From the NCBI RefSeq assembly GCF_003852515.1, contig NZ_QAJK01000036.1, positions 1-64,000 of the forward strand: DNA of 64,000 nucleotides, in the 5' to 3' direction. The stretch comes from Variovorax sp. KBW07. Its GTDB lineage: Bacteria > Pseudomonadota > Gammaproteobacteria > Burkholderiales > Burkholderiaceae_C. The translations under genes were made by a program, and so were the position numbers. The notes under the pieces were generated by a model, which ran no database searches, was not told the DNA's origin, and saw only the letters and a list, made by a program, of their open reading frames with translations. Shown in pieces: positions 45,390-54,340 of this stretch (its first letter is position 1; the number at the start of each line of letters is the position of its first letter).

Positions 45390-46706
45390 TCAGGCTTCCA
45401 GCGGTTTCTTGGCGGTCTCGCGGGCCACGAAGAGCGCGACCAGCGTGACGCACAGCGCGCCCGCCACATACAGCGACACGGCCACCGTGCTGCCCCACGA
45501 CTTGAACAGGCTGGCGATGATGAGCGGCGCGAAGCCCCCGCCCAGGATGCCGGCCAGCGTGTAGGCCAGCGACGAACCGGCGTAGCGCACGCGGCCCGGG
45601 AACTGCTCGGTCACGAAGGCGGCCTGCGGGCCGTACATCATCGCGTGGATGATCAGGCCGACCACCACCGCCACGCAGATGGCAATGGGGTGCGCGCTGT
45701 TCATGAGCACGAAGAACACGAAGGCCCAGACGATGCCCAGCAACGCGCCGGCCATGTACACCGGCCGGCGGCCGATGCGGTCCGACAGGCTGCCGAACCA
45801 CGGCACGGCGATGGCGTTGCAGGCCGCGCCGATCATCGTGGCGGTGAGCGCCAGCGGACGCGACAGGTGCAGCACCGTCGTCACGTAGGTGAGCGTGAAC
45901 ACCACGACCAGCGCATACAGAACGTCGGAGCCGATGCGCGAACCGCCGGCCACCAGCAGGCGGCGCCAGTGCTGCGTGAGCACTTCCTTGATGGGCGTCT
46001 TGGCCGTGGCCTTCTTTTCTTCCATCTCGCGGAACACCGGCGTTTCTTCCACGCCGCTGCGCAGCCACAGGCCGAAGATCACCAGCGCCACGCTGGAGAT
46101 GAACGGAATGCGCCAGCCCCAGGTCTGGAAGTCTTCCGGCGTCAGCCAGGCCGACACGATGGCGATGAAGCCGGTGCCGATGAGCGTGCCGCACGACGGG
46201 CCGACCTGCGTGAACGAGGCGTTGCGGCCGCGCTCGTCGGGCTTGCCGTGTTCCATCGACAGCAGCACCGCGCCGGCCCATTCGCCGCCCAGCGCCACGC
46301 CCTGCACGAAGCGCAGCGCGACCAGTGCCACCGGCGCCCAGATGCCCCAGGTGGCGTAGGTCGGCAGCAGGCCCATCAGCCCGGTGGACACGCCCATGAT
46401 GACCAGCGTGGCCACCAGCACGAAGCGCCGGCCGAGCCGGTCGCCCAGGTGCCCGAACACCACGCCGCCCAGGGGCCGCGAGATGTAGCCGACCGCATAG
46501 GTCGAGAAGGCGAGGATGGTGCCGGTCAGCGGGTCGAACGACGGGAAGAACACCGCGTTGAAGACCAGCGCGGCCATGATGTTGTAGACGGTGAAGTCGT
46601 ACCACTCGAGCGTGGTGCCGACGGAGCTGGCCATGGCCAGCCGGCCCATCTTGGCCGGGGCGCCGGCGGGGGCGGCCGCTGTTGCGGGAAGCACGTGTTC
46701 GGTCAT
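45390..46706 (-). CDS. MFS metabolite:H+ symporter (MHS family)
   Basis: The 438-aa protein opens with 'SSVGTTLEWYDFTVYN' and has 'GHLGDRLGRRFVLVATLVIMG' between helices 2 and 3 and 'GGEWAGAVLL' in helix 4. These are the marks of the MHS family (ShiA, ProP, KgtP, CitA). About 12 membrane segments are present. It likely imports a carboxylate or betaine-like substrate driven by protons. It is the second gene after the EthD-like gene in the LysR-headed operon. Confidence 0.92.
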   Translation of the reverse strand: MTEHVLPATAAAPAGAPAKMGRLAMASSVGTTLEWYDFTVYNIMAALVFNAVFFPSFDPLTGTILAFSTYAVGYISRPLGGVVFGHLGDRLGRRFVLVATLVIMGVSTGLMGLLPTYATWGIWAPVALVALRFVQGVALGGEWAGAVLLSMEHGKPDERGRNASFTQVGPSCGTLIGTGFIAIVSAWLTPEDFQTWGWRIPFISSVALVIFGLWLRSGVEETPVFREMEEKKATAKTPIKEVLTQHWRRLLVAGGSRIGSDVLYALVVVFTLTYVTTVLHLSRPLALTATMIGAACNAIAVPWFGSLSDRIGRRPVYMAGALLGIVWAFVFFVLMNSAHPIAICVAVVVGLIIHAMMYGPQAAFVTEQFPGRVRYAGSSLAYTLAGILGGGFAPLIIASLFKSWGSTVAVSLYVAGALCVTLVALFVARETAKKPLEA

Positions 46707-46751
46707 GGAATTACCTTGTTCGGTGAAGACGTTGAAATGGGCGCGGTGGTG

Positions 46752-47441
46752 TCAGTTCAGCTCGGCCGCCGTCAGCTTCCAGCCGAGGGCGAGCAGCCAG
46801 CCGCTGGCGGGGTCGGCGTCGAAGGCCGCGGCGGCCGATGCGCGTGCGGTGCGCGCGGCGTCGGCGCCGCTGGTTTCCACCACCAGCATCGGCTGCAGCA
46901 CGCGGCCTTCGGTGGTTTCGCGCGGCAGCGGCGTGCTGAGCGTGGGGTCGGGCATCAGCAGGTACGACTGCACGAAGCCTGCCTGCTCCGACAACTGCAG
47001 ACCGACGCCGGCCGCCTGTGCAATCAGCGCTTGTGCATCGGCGGCCACTGGCAACGGCAGCACGACCACGTGGCTGCCGCTGCCGAAGCCCGTGACGGCA
47101 CGCACGGCGCAGACGCGGCGCACCGGCTGGCGCATGCGGTCGAGGTTGGCAATGGACCACGGCGTCTGCTTCTCGAATGCGGCGCGGTAGCCGGCGGTGC
47201 CGAACACGGCCAGCGATTCGGTGCGGTACAGGCCGAGGTATTTGCGGCCGCCTTCGAGCGAGGTATAGCGCGCACCCGACAGGAAGCCGGGAATGCGCAC
47301 GCGCTCTTCGACGTGCTCCTTGTCGTACCAGCGGTTGAAGTCGGCCTCGTCGGCCGGTGCCACGTCGGCGGCGACGAACAGCAGGCCGTTCGCATCGTTC
47401 GCTGCGGCGGTTTCAGGAAAAGAAGGGGCGGTGGTTTGCAT
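46752..47441 (-). CDS. EthD/dimeric alpha-beta-barrel-like protein
   Basis: This 229-aa protein has an N-terminal block 'GLLFVAADVAPADEADFNRWYDKEHVEERVRIPGFLSGARY'. That matches the ferredoxin-like dimeric alpha-beta-barrel fold of EthD/DUF4286-type proteins, with the Trp-Tyr-x-x-Glu-His segment typical of those. A second, weaker repeat of the fold fills residues 120-220. The length suggests two fused barrel units. Enzymatic role is unknown. It sits 45 nt upstream of the MFS gene and probably acts on the same substrate. Confidence 0.7.
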   Translation of the reverse strand: MQTTAPSFPETAAANDANGLLFVAADVAPADEADFNRWYDKEHVEERVRIPGFLSGARYTSLEGGRKYLGLYRTESLAVFGTAGYRAAFEKQTPWSIANLDRMRQPVRRVCAVRAVTGFGSGSHVVVLPLPVAADAQALIAQAAGVGLQLSEQAGFVQSYLLMPDPTLSTPLPRETTEGRVLQPMLVVETSGADAARTARASAAAAFDADPASGWLLALGWKLTAAELN

Positions 47442-47585
47442 GGCGGCGGAAGAGCGGGCGGGCCTTCGAAAAATGAAGGCGCGATCTTCCGTCGCAGGGT
47501 GGTGCTGTCACAAACGAGTTTTTCTGGGCGACAGCCACAAGAATTACTGGCCCCTTTGTGGGGCCTGAATGCGCTTTTTCGAGGG

Positions 47586-48503
47586 TTATCCCTCTGCTGT
47601 CGCGCTCCAGGTTGGTGCGATTGCAGAGGCCGTGAACTGGTCGGATGCGCGGCAGGCCAGTTCGGCCACCAGCCGGATCGCGTCGGAGTCGGCCGCTTCC
47701 AGGTGGCTCACCACGATGCGCTGCGGCGAGATGAGCGCGTCGCACTCGATGATGCGCACGTCGCCGCTGGCCACGTATTCATAGCAGGGCGGCAGCGGCA
47801 CCAGCGCATTGCCGAAGCCCGCCTTCACCAGCCGCGCCAGCGCCGAGATCGAGCTGACGCAGTGCACCTTGCCCAGCGGAATGCCGGCCGCGCGGTACAG
47901 GTTCTTCAGCGCCTCGTGCGGCTGCGAGCCGGGGCTCATGGTCAGCACCGGCTGGCGCAGCAACTGCTCGACGGTCTGCGTGCCTTCGGCGCCCGTCGGG
48001 CCGACCCAGCCCATCGGCATCGGCAGGCAGGGCGTGCTGACTATGCCCGCGCCGGCGATGTGGTCGGTCTGCAGGGCGATGTCGAGCGCGCCTTCGCGCA
48101 GGCCGCGGTGCAGAGCGCGCGTGGTCTCGGAGGTGAGCTGCACCTCGATGCCGGGGTAGGTCGAGCGCAGGTTGGTCAGGAAGCCCAGCAGCCAGGTGTG
48201 GACCACCGTCTCGATGGCGCCGATGCGCACCAGCCCCAGGATGTCGCCGCGCGGGCGGCCCAGCGAAACGATCTCGCGGCGCAGCTCCAGCAGGCGCTCG
48301 CCGTAGTCCATCAGCCGCACGCCGACGGGCGTGAGCCGCAGCTCGCGGGCGTCGCGCTCGAACAGCCGCGCGCCGATGTCTTCTTCGAGCGACGCGACGC
48401 GGTTGGACACCGCCGCCTGCGTGATGTGGAGCCGGTCGCTCGCCGCGCGGAAGCTGCCGAGTCGCGCGGCCCAGAGAAAGGCTTCGACAAATCTTGTATT
48501 CAT
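47586..48503 (-). CDS. LysR-family regulator of the amidase operon
   Basis: The 305-aa protein has the LysR HTH at 1-60 ('AFLWAARLGSFRAASDRLHITQAAVSNRVASLEEDIGARLFER') and the effector domain at about 90-290. It precedes, on the same strand and 144 nt away, the EthD-like, MFS, DUF2848 and amidase genes and is their likely regulator. The effector is presumably the imported substrate or a product. Being co-directional rather than divergent is less common for LysR genes. Confidence 0.9.
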   Translation of the reverse strand: MNTRFVEAFLWAARLGSFRAASDRLHITQAAVSNRVASLEEDIGARLFERDARELRLTPVGVRLMDYGERLLELRREIVSLGRPRGDILGLVRIGAIETVVHTWLLGFLTNLRSTYPGIEVQLTSETTRALHRGLREGALDIALQTDHIAGAGIVSTPCLPMPMGWVGPTGAEGTQTVEQLLRQPVLTMSPGSQPHEALKNLYRAAGIPLGKVHCVSSISALARLVKAGFGNALVPLPPCYEYVASGDVRIIECDALISPQRIVVSHLEAADSDAIRLVAELACRASDQFTASAIAPTWSATAEG

Positions 48504-48579
48504 GAGGGCACCTGCGGGGCATTTTGCCGGTAATCGACGGCGCCGGCCCGGGTGCCTTGGTTGGCCTCGCTGTTACTGC

Positions 48580-49746
48580 CTACCTGTGCCTGCGCGCTGC
48601 CTTGGGCGGCGGTGGCACGACCGTGATGTCGTCGACCATGCGCACCGCCGCGGCCGAGGCATTGCTGGCCACCATCACCGCCGCCTCCTGCGTCGTGGGG
48701 TCGAACACCAGCAGCGCGCGGTAGCCGCCGGTCTGGCCGGTGTGGAAGTAGGTGCGGTGGTCCGCCGGTCCGCGCATGCGCACGGCATAGCCCAGCTCGT
48801 ACTTGTCGTCATGGCCCAGCGGCGCCAGCGCGCGCTCGGCCGCGGCGCCCAGCGGGCCCTTGCGCCCCGCCATCAGCGCGCGGGCGAACACCAGCAGGTC
48901 GGCCGCCGTGGAGCGCAGCGCACCGGCACCGGCCAGCGCACCGAACTCCCACGGCGTGCGCGGCGACTGGTCTTCGTAGCCCGGAGGGAGCCGCTGGGCG
49001 TCGGCGCCGGTAAGGTACTGCAGGGTGTCTTTCATGCCCAGCGGCGCGGCGATGTTCTCGTGCACCAGCATGTCCCAGGGCTTGCCGTAGCGGTCGGCGA
49101 GCAACTGGCCGAGCAGGCCCAGCCCGAGGCTGCTGTACGGCCCCTTGCAGGGCGGCACGCGGTCGAGCTTCAGTGTCGAGAGGCCGGCCAGCAGCTGCGC
49201 GCGGTCGGTGCGCGCAAAAGGGTTGCCGCCGCTCAGGGATGAAGATGGTGAGCCCGGCAGCATGCCGGGCAGGCAGGCCGTGTGCGTGACCAGCCGGCGC
49301 AGCGTGATGGCCGCGATGTCCGGCGGCAGCGTGACCTGGCCCGCCAGCAACTGGCCCACCGTGTCGTCGAGCGAGAGGTCGCCGCGCTCGACCGCCTGCG
49401 CCAGCAGCACGCCGGTGAAGAGCTTGCTGATGGAGCCGACCTCGAAGATCGGCTGCCCGTCGGCTGTAATTTCCTGCACCGGGCCGGCCTGCGCCGTGGT
49501 GTTGCGCTGCATCGCGAACTGCGTGCGGCCCTGGCGCGAGACACCCACCACGATGCTGCCCGGTGCGTTGTTCATCACGCGGGCCGCGATTTCCGCAGGG
49601 GGCGTGGCAAAGCCCAGGGGCGCATCGGGTGGTGCGGCGGGTGTGGCGTACGCGGCATGCAGCGCGGACGTGGCCAGCACCAGCGCGGCCAACGGCCATG
49701 CCGTGAAGCGTGATGAAGCCGCGCGGCGGAACCGGGTCTTCTTCAC
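48580..49746 (-). CDS. Exported class-C-like serine hydrolase (beta-lactamase fold)
   Basis: The start is GTG 49746 overlapping the TGA of the class D beta-lactamase gene (GTGA). The product is 388 aa, with a Sec signal peptide ('AWPLAALVLATSALHAAYA'). The class C/PBP catalytic pattern is present: S105-I-S-K108, Tyr204-Ser-Ser206 in place of YxN, and His335-Thr-Gly in place of KTG. Length and order match AmpC/EstB-type enzymes. The YSS and HTG variants are seen in both beta-lactamases and DD-peptidases or esterases, so true beta-lactam activity is uncertain. Confidence 0.85.
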   Translation of the reverse strand: MKKTRFRRAASSRFTAWPLAALVLATSALHAAYATPAAPPDAPLGFATPPAEIAARVMNNAPGSIVVGVSRQGRTQFAMQRNTTAQAGPVQEITADGQPIFEVGSISKLFTGVLLAQAVERGDLSLDDTVGQLLAGQVTLPPDIAAITLRRLVTHTACLPGMLPGSPSSSLSGGNPFARTDRAQLLAGLSTLKLDRVPPCKGPYSSLGLGLLGQLLADRYGKPWDMLVHENIAAPLGMKDTLQYLTGADAQRLPPGYEDQSPRTPWEFGALAGAGALRSTAADLLVFARALMAGRKGPLGAAAERALAPLGHDDKYELGYAVRMRGPADHRTYFHTGQTGGYRALLVFDPTTQEAAVMVASNASAAAVRMVDDITVVPPPPKAARRHR

Positions 49747-50624
49747 GAGCGCGCCTTGCCGGCTTCCGCCGGAAGAATGTCCATCCGCGCCAGCAGCGCG
49801 CGGCCCAGCGGAATGCGCTTGGCCACGTCGGCTTCGCCGTGCATGTCGATGTTCAGCGCAAAGCTCTTCACGCCGCCGTCGGCCAAAGCCACCCAGCCCA
49901 CCCACCAGCCGATCGACAGCCTGGGCTCGTAGTACCAGCCGGTCTTCGCATGCAGGGCATAGGCGGGCGTCTTCTCGATCAGCGTGATGTCGTGCACCAT
50001 GTCCTGGCTGCGCGCGGACATCGGCAGCGCGCGCTGCGCCAGCCGCGACAGGAATCGAACCTGTTCGACGGCCGAGATCTTCAGCGTGTCGTTGACCCAG
50101 AACTCATCGACCTGCGGGCCCAGCATCTCGTTGCCGTAGTGCAGCTTCTCGATCCATTCGTTCATGCGCGCAAGGCCGATGCGGCGTGCCACCTCGCGGT
50201 AGATCGGAAGGTGGGAGACGCGAATGGCGTCGCGCAGGTTCATGTCGCGCTCCCATTCCTTGCGGCGCTGGGGCTTGCCACCGTAGGGCAGCACTTCGTC
50301 GATGTCTTTCACCGCGCCTGTCTCCAGCGCGATCAGGCTGTTCGGAATCTTGAAAGTCGATGCGGGGCTGTAGCGGCGTTCGGCACGGCGGCGGTCGACC
50401 ACCGTGAGCTTCGACGTGGCGCTGTCGAGCACCGCCCAGGTCCCCGTGGTGCCCGCCTGCTTGAAGTAGCTGGCGAGGTCGGGGCGTTCCTCGATGGCCG
50501 CGGTGGTGACCGGGAGCGTGGGCTTGGGCGTGGCCGCGTCGGCGAACCGGGGGCCGAGCAGTGCGGCCAGCATGCCGCTGCTGCTCGCGGCAAGAAAGGC
50601 GCGTCGGCGCTGGGGGTGGATCAT
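49743..50624 (-). CDS. Class D (OXA-type) beta-lactamase
   Basis: The 293-aa protein begins 'MIHPQRRRAFLAA', with an RRRAFLA twin-arginine-like signal, cleavage near ADA|ATP. The class D motifs are in order: S89-T-F-K92, S137-H-L139 (usual SxV), Y163-G-N165 and K227-T-G-W230. A 'WWVGW' segment (240-244) is also typical. It hydrolyses beta-lactams in the periplasm; spectrum cannot be told. It is followed by a class-C-like enzyme with overlapping start. A CCGTAAC array lies upstream (50779-50811). Confidence 0.92.
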   Translation of the reverse strand: MIHPQRRRAFLAASSSGMLAALLGPRFADAATPKPTLPVTTAAIEERPDLASYFKQAGTTGTWAVLDSATSKLTVVDRRRAERRYSPASTFKIPNSLIALETGAVKDIDEVLPYGGKPQRRKEWERDMNLRDAIRVSHLPIYREVARRIGLARMNEWIEKLHYGNEMLGPQVDEFWVNDTLKISAVEQVRFLSRLAQRALPMSARSQDMVHDITLIEKTPAYALHAKTGWYYEPRLSIGWWVGWVALADGGVKSFALNIDMHGEADVAKRIPLGRALLARMDILPAEAGKARS

Positions 50625-50778
50625 TCGATCTGTGTCCTGGTGATTGTTGTGGCGCGATGCCCGAGGCGCTGAACAAGCAAGCGGTGCAAGCAGAGCAAGC
50701 AGTGCAGGGGCGGTTGCCGGGAATCATCCGGGGCACGGCGCACGGCAACAAGCCGGGCGGCGGGGCGCTTCGTCACGG

Positions 50779-50811
50779 CCGTAACGCCCGTAACGGTGAC
50801 GCCTGTTACGG
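50779..50811. promoter_or_regulatory. CCGTAAC direct/inverted repeat array between OXA and esterase genes
   Basis: CCGTAAC occurs at 50779-50785 and 50788-50794 (period 9), and its inverse GTTACGG at 50805-50811. The last two form TAAC-N10-GTTA, a dyad of LysR-operator size. The array lies in the 277-nt divergent gap 50625-50901, which holds no gene, about 155 nt before the OXA start and 90 nt before the esterase start. It looks like an operator for one or both genes. No ampR-like regulator is adjacent; the nearest regulator is the AraC gene at 51900. Confidence 0.45.
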
Positions 50812-50901
50812 ACGGGACGGATGCGCCGCGCGAGTGCCGCGACGCGGTGCCCGGTGCCTGCCTACGATGCGCGCCGCCGTTCGTTCATCAAATCCTTTCT
50901 C

Positions 50902-51903
50902 ATGTCTTCGATCTCATTCATTCCCCGTGCGAGGGCGATGCGCGCAGCCGCGCTGCGCGTCGTGGCCGCCATCGCATTTCTCGGTGCCATCGCCGCGCGG
51001 GCGGAAGCGCCGCCGCCTGTCGTCCAGACATGGACGGCCGGTGGTGGTGGTGCGTCGCGCAGCTACTTCCTGTCCGACGACGACAAGCCGAAGCAGCCTC
51101 GTCCGCTGATCGTCGCGCTGCACGGCGGTGGCTCCAATGCGGCGTTGCTGGCGGCGGCCACGGGCCTGTCGAAGGCCGCGCGCGACGCGGGATTTCTCGT
51201 GGCCTATCCGAATGGCAGCGGGGCGGCGGCGGACGCCTACACATGGAACTCCGGCGCCTGCTGCGGCTACGCGAAGGCGCGCAACGTGGACGACGTGGCG
51301 CATCTGCAAGCCCTGGTCGCGCGGCTCGTGAGCCAGGGCCGTGCGGATCCGGCGCGCGTGTTCGCCGTCGGCTTTTCGAACGGCGGAATGATGGCCTACC
51401 GCTGGGCGGCGCAGGCACCGGGCACCTTGCGCGCGGTGGCCGCGGTGTCCGCCACGCTCGACATCGATCCGGCGCTGGTGCGCGAGGGGCTGCCGGTGCT
51501 GCACATCCACGGCACCGACGATCCGTACGTGCCCTATGCCGGCGGTATCGGCCGCAAGGCCAGCACAGGCGCACCGCGCCTCGCGGTGGAGGCGGCCGTC
51601 GCGCGTTGGGCCGCCGCAATGGATGCGCGTGCGCAGGGCGCGGAAAAACTGCGCTCGCCAGCGGGCGACGACGGCACCTCGGTCACGCGCGTGCGCCACG
51701 CCACGGCCAGCGACCCGCAGGCCGTGGTGCTGTACCGCATCGAAGGTGGAGGCCACACCTGGCCCGGCAGCGCACTGGCCTCGACGCCGGACAACCGCGT
51801 GTCGCGGCAACTCGATGCGAGCGAAACGGTCGTCGCATTTTTCAAGGCGCACGCCAAGCCCTGCCCGAAGCAGCGCGCGGCCTCGCGGTCCCTTCGCTGC
51901 TAG
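50902..51903 (+). CDS. Exported PHB-depolymerase/feruloyl-esterase-like hydrolase (LpqC family)
   Basis: ATG at 50902 (ATG 50938 possible) gives 333 aa with a signal peptide ending near ARA|EAP. It has the alpha/beta-hydrolase layout of the LpqC/poly(3-hydroxybutyrate) depolymerase group: oxyanion 'ALHGGGSN' (73-79), nucleophile Ser159 in 'GFSNGGMMAYRW', acid in 'GTDDPYVPY' and His in 'EGGGHTWPG'. 'YTWNSGACCGYA' is typical of this group. The substrate may be a polyester or feruloyl ester. The stop overlaps the convergent AraC gene stop by 4 nt (51900-51903). Confidence 0.88.
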   Translation: MSSISFIPRARAMRAAALRVVAAIAFLGAIAARAEAPPPVVQTWTAGGGGASRSYFLSDDDKPKQPRPLIVALHGGGSNAALLAAATGLSKAARDAGFLVAYPNGSGAAADAYTWNSGACCGYAKARNVDDVAHLQALVARLVSQGRADPARVFAVGFSNGGMMAYRWAAQAPGTLRAVAAVSATLDIDPALVREGLPVLHIHGTDDPYVPYAGGIGRKASTGAPRLAVEAAVARWAAAMDARAQGAEKLRSPAGDDGTSVTRVRHATASDPQAVVLYRIEGGGHTWPGSALASTPDNRVSRQLDASETVVAFFKAHAKPCPKQRAASRSLRC

Positions 51904-52676
51904 AGGCGCGACCGGTACGCGGCCGGCGTTGCACCGAACATGCGCTTGAAGAGCCCGATGAACGCGCTTGCCGTGGAATAGCCCAGGTCGATGGCAATTG
52001 CCGTGACCGGCACGCCCGCTGCCAGCATTTCCAGCGAACGCATCAGGCGCGCACGCTGGCGCCAGGCCGTGAAGTTGAACCCCGTCTCCGTCACGAAGCG
52101 GCGGCTCAGGGTGCGCGAACTCATCGAGGCGCGGCTTGCCCAGCCCTCCAGGTCGCAGTCGTCGGCCGGGTCGGCGAGCATGGCCCTGGCGATCTTCTGC
52201 AGGCGCGGATCGCGCGGCAGGGGCAGGCCGAACGGCTCGACGGGCAGCGTGCGGATTTCATCCAGGATGACTTCGGCAAGCCGTGTCCGGGGCTCGTCGA
52301 GCGGCTCCAGGTTCCACGTGCTCGCGCGCAGCACCGCCTCGCGCAGCAGGCCGGACGTGCGCAGCGTGCAAGGGCGCTGGGGCAGGCTTTCGCACGCATG
52401 CTCGGCGACATAGGCGCTCCATCCGTGGAAGGGGCCGTGCGTGGTGCCGGCGTGCAGGTAGCGCGGCGGAAGCCAGACGGCGTGGATGGCGGGAACCACC
52501 CACATGCCTTCGTCGAGCACCACCGTCAACAGGCCGCGCAGCGACCCGAACAACTGCCCGCGCGCGTGCCGGTGCGGTTCCGACGAATGTTCTTCGTCGG
52601 TGTTCGCGGTCATGACGAACAGAACGGGGCCGTCCGCGCGGTCCCTTGCCGCGACGTCCAGGGTGAGGTCGGCCAT
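51900..52676 (-). CDS. AraC-family transcriptional regulator
   Basis: The 258-aa protein has an N-terminal cupin-like ligand domain with His-rich 'EPHRHARGQLF' (about 30-150) and a C-terminal double HTH (about 165-258, 'EGWASRASMSSRTLSRRFVTETGFNFTAWRQRARL', 'ALGYSTASAFI'-type second helix). It is divergent from the PPOX gene (52788), separated by 111 nt, so that gene or the esterase are possible targets. Confidence 0.88.
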   Translation of the reverse strand: MADLTLDVAARDRADGPVLFVMTANTDEEHSSEPHRHARGQLFGSLRGLLTVVLDEGMWVVPAIHAVWLPPRYLHAGTTHGPFHGWSAYVAEHACESLPQRPCTLRTSGLLREAVLRASTWNLEPLDEPRTRLAEVILDEIRTLPVEPFGLPLPRDPRLQKIARAMLADPADDCDLEGWASRASMSSRTLSRRFVTETGFNFTAWRQRARLMRSLEMLAAGVPVTAIAIDLGYSTASAFIGLFKRMFGATPAAYRSRL

Positions 52677-52787
52677 GGCGGAATCTTGATATTGGTTGTC
52701 GGGTGTGGTTTATAGCCGCCAAGCGATTGCCCCTATCGTCCCTGGCATTGATTCAGGAACCACCAGGAAATGCCAGGAGATCGACAG

Positions 52788-53456
52788 ATGGGTGCCAACA
52801 GACAACCTCAAGACAGCCAGGGCCGTGGTGCTTCCGTGCCGCCGGACCTGGACGCGCTCTACGATCCGCCGCCAGAAAAAATCCAGAAGGCCGTGCTCGA
52901 TCACCTGGTCGGGTTTCACGAGGAATACCTGAAAGCCGCCACCTTCTTCTGCCTGGCGACAGGCAGCCAACGCGGGCTCGACGCCTCACCGCGCGGCGGC
53001 CCGCCGGGCTTTGTCCACGTGCTCGACCCACACACCGTGGCCTATGCCGACTGGCCCGGCAACAACCGCATCGAGTCCATGCGCAACCTGCAGAGCGACG
53101 AGCGCCTGGGCATGGTGTTTCTCTTTCCCGGGCTGGAGATCTTCATGCGCATCAACGGCCGCGGCCGGATCTCGACCGACCCCGGCCTGCTGTCGGAACT
53201 GCGGGAAGGCGAGCGCGTGCCCAAGACGGCGACCGTGGTGCTGATCGACGAAGTGCTGCTGCATTGCGGCAAGGCCATCAACCGGGCCCGGCTCTGGCAG
53301 GACGATGCGCGCATCGACCGCGACACGCTGCCCTCGGTGGGGAGGATGATGGCCGAGCTGGCGAAGCTCGCCGACGCGCAAGCGCGGATGGACGAGGCGC
53401 AGATTGCACAGGTCGATGCGCACTATGCGCAGGGGGTGCGCAACGACCTGTATTGA
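52788..53456 (+). CDS. PPOX-type FMN flavoprotein
   Basis: ATG at 52788 (AGGAG at 52775-52779, 8 nt upstream) is preferred over ATG 52770 and gives 222 aa. The core 'ATFFCLATGSQRGLDASPRGGPPGFVHVLDPHTVAYADWPGNNRIESMRNL' is the split-barrel flavin fold of the pyridoxamine-5-phosphate-oxidase-like group (MSMEG_1061-like subfamily). It likely uses FMN or F420 to reduce a small molecule, or acts as a heme/flavin binding protein. It is divergent from araC. It converges with the SnoaL gene, 33 nt between stops. Confidence 0.85.
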   Translation: MGANRQPQDSQGRGASVPPDLDALYDPPPEKIQKAVLDHLVGFHEEYLKAATFFCLATGSQRGLDASPRGGPPGFVHVLDPHTVAYADWPGNNRIESMRNLQSDERLGMVFLFPGLEIFMRINGRGRISTDPGLLSELREGERVPKTATVVLIDEVLLHCGKAINRARLWQDDARIDRDTLPSVGRMMAELAKLADAQARMDEAQIAQVDAHYAQGVRNDLY

Positions 53457-53489
53457 AAGGGCTGCTCTGCGCTCAACGCCCTGTGTGGC

Positions 53490-53858
53490 CTATGCGCCGC
53501 CCGAATAGAAAAACTCTTCGCGCACGATCTTGCCGTCCTTGACGGTGTAGAGGGCCATCTCTTCCATCGTGAGGCGCTGGCCGGTGGGCTTCATCGTCAC
53601 GTCGAAGCGAAAGCCGACGATGAAGCGGTCGTCGTGCGGCCACGGGCCCACGACCTGCATCGAGTGCACTTCGTGGTTGGCGGTCCACCATTCGCTCTTG
53701 GCCTGGATGGCCGCCAGGCCCACCGATTCACGCTGCCCGCCTGGTGGGGCGCTGGCCTCGACGCTGACGGCTTCGGGTGCGTAGAGCACCTTCGCGTCCT
53801 CGAATTTCCCTTGCTTGCACAGCGCCACGAGCTTGCTGGCGATTTCCGTTGTGTTCAT
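53490..53858 (-). CDS. SnoaL/NTF2-like protein
   Basis: This 122-aa protein has the cone-shaped NTF2 fold pattern: N-terminal helix 'IASKLVALCKQGKFEDAKVLYAPEAVSVE', then strands ending 'EEMALYTVKDGKIVREEFFYSG'. Such proteins are polyketide cyclase-like isomerases or simple binders. It is the fourth gene of a minus-strand run (VOC, unknown, NIPSNAP, SnoaL), 120 nt after NIPSNAP, so transcription with it is likely but not certain. Confidence 0.85.
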   Translation of the reverse strand: MNTTEIASKLVALCKQGKFEDAKVLYAPEAVSVEASAPPGGQRESVGLAAIQAKSEWWTANHEVHSMQVVGPWPHDDRFIVGFRFDVTMKPTGQRLTMEEMALYTVKDGKIVREEFFYSGGA

Positions 53859-53978
53859 GCGTTTTCTCCTGGAGAGGAAAGATGGGGAATGGGCGGGAGG
53901 GCGAGTGTAGGCCCGCGCGCCACCCGGCGCATGAAAAACGCGTGTCAGGGGCTGCCAGAGCCCGTTGGATGCCGTCCG

Positions 53979-54326
53979 TTACGCGTCCGGCGCGTCGGAC
54001 AGTCGCATGCTGTCGATGCCTTCCGGCGACACCCACAGCAGCGTGTTCAGGTAGGTCTCGATGCGGTCGACCAGCGCGCTGCGCGGGCCCTCGCGCCATT
54101 CGGCGGAGCCGTAGAACGCGGACTGCTGGGCCTCCAGGGCCTCGCGGCTGTCGTAGGCGCGCACCAGGTGATACGTTTCTTCTTCGTGGTCGCAACGACC
54201 GTAGGTGACCACGTCCACGCCCTTGCGCCGCAGCATCGGCACTGCCTGCGTGTGCACCGCTTCATGAAAGGCGGACAGGGTGCCGGGCTTCAGCCTGTAG
54301 GTGCGGATTTCGATGAGGCGCTTCAT
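53979..54326 (-). CDS. NIPSNAP-family protein
   Basis: The 115-aa protein starts 'MKRLIEIRTYRLKPGTLSAFHEAVHTQAVPMLRRKGVDVVTYG', which is the classic NIPSNAP signature (ferredoxin-like dimeric alpha-beta barrel). Family members are found beside small enzymes and detoxification genes. It lies 14 nt after the 186-aa unknown gene, so co-transcription is likely. Confidence 0.9.
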   Translation of the reverse strand: MKRLIEIRTYRLKPGTLSAFHEAVHTQAVPMLRRKGVDVVTYGRCDHEEETYHLVRAYDSREALEAQQSAFYGSAEWREGPRSALVDRIETYLNTLLWVSPEGIDSMRLSDAPDA

Positions 54327-54340
54327 GGGCGTGGCTTTCG

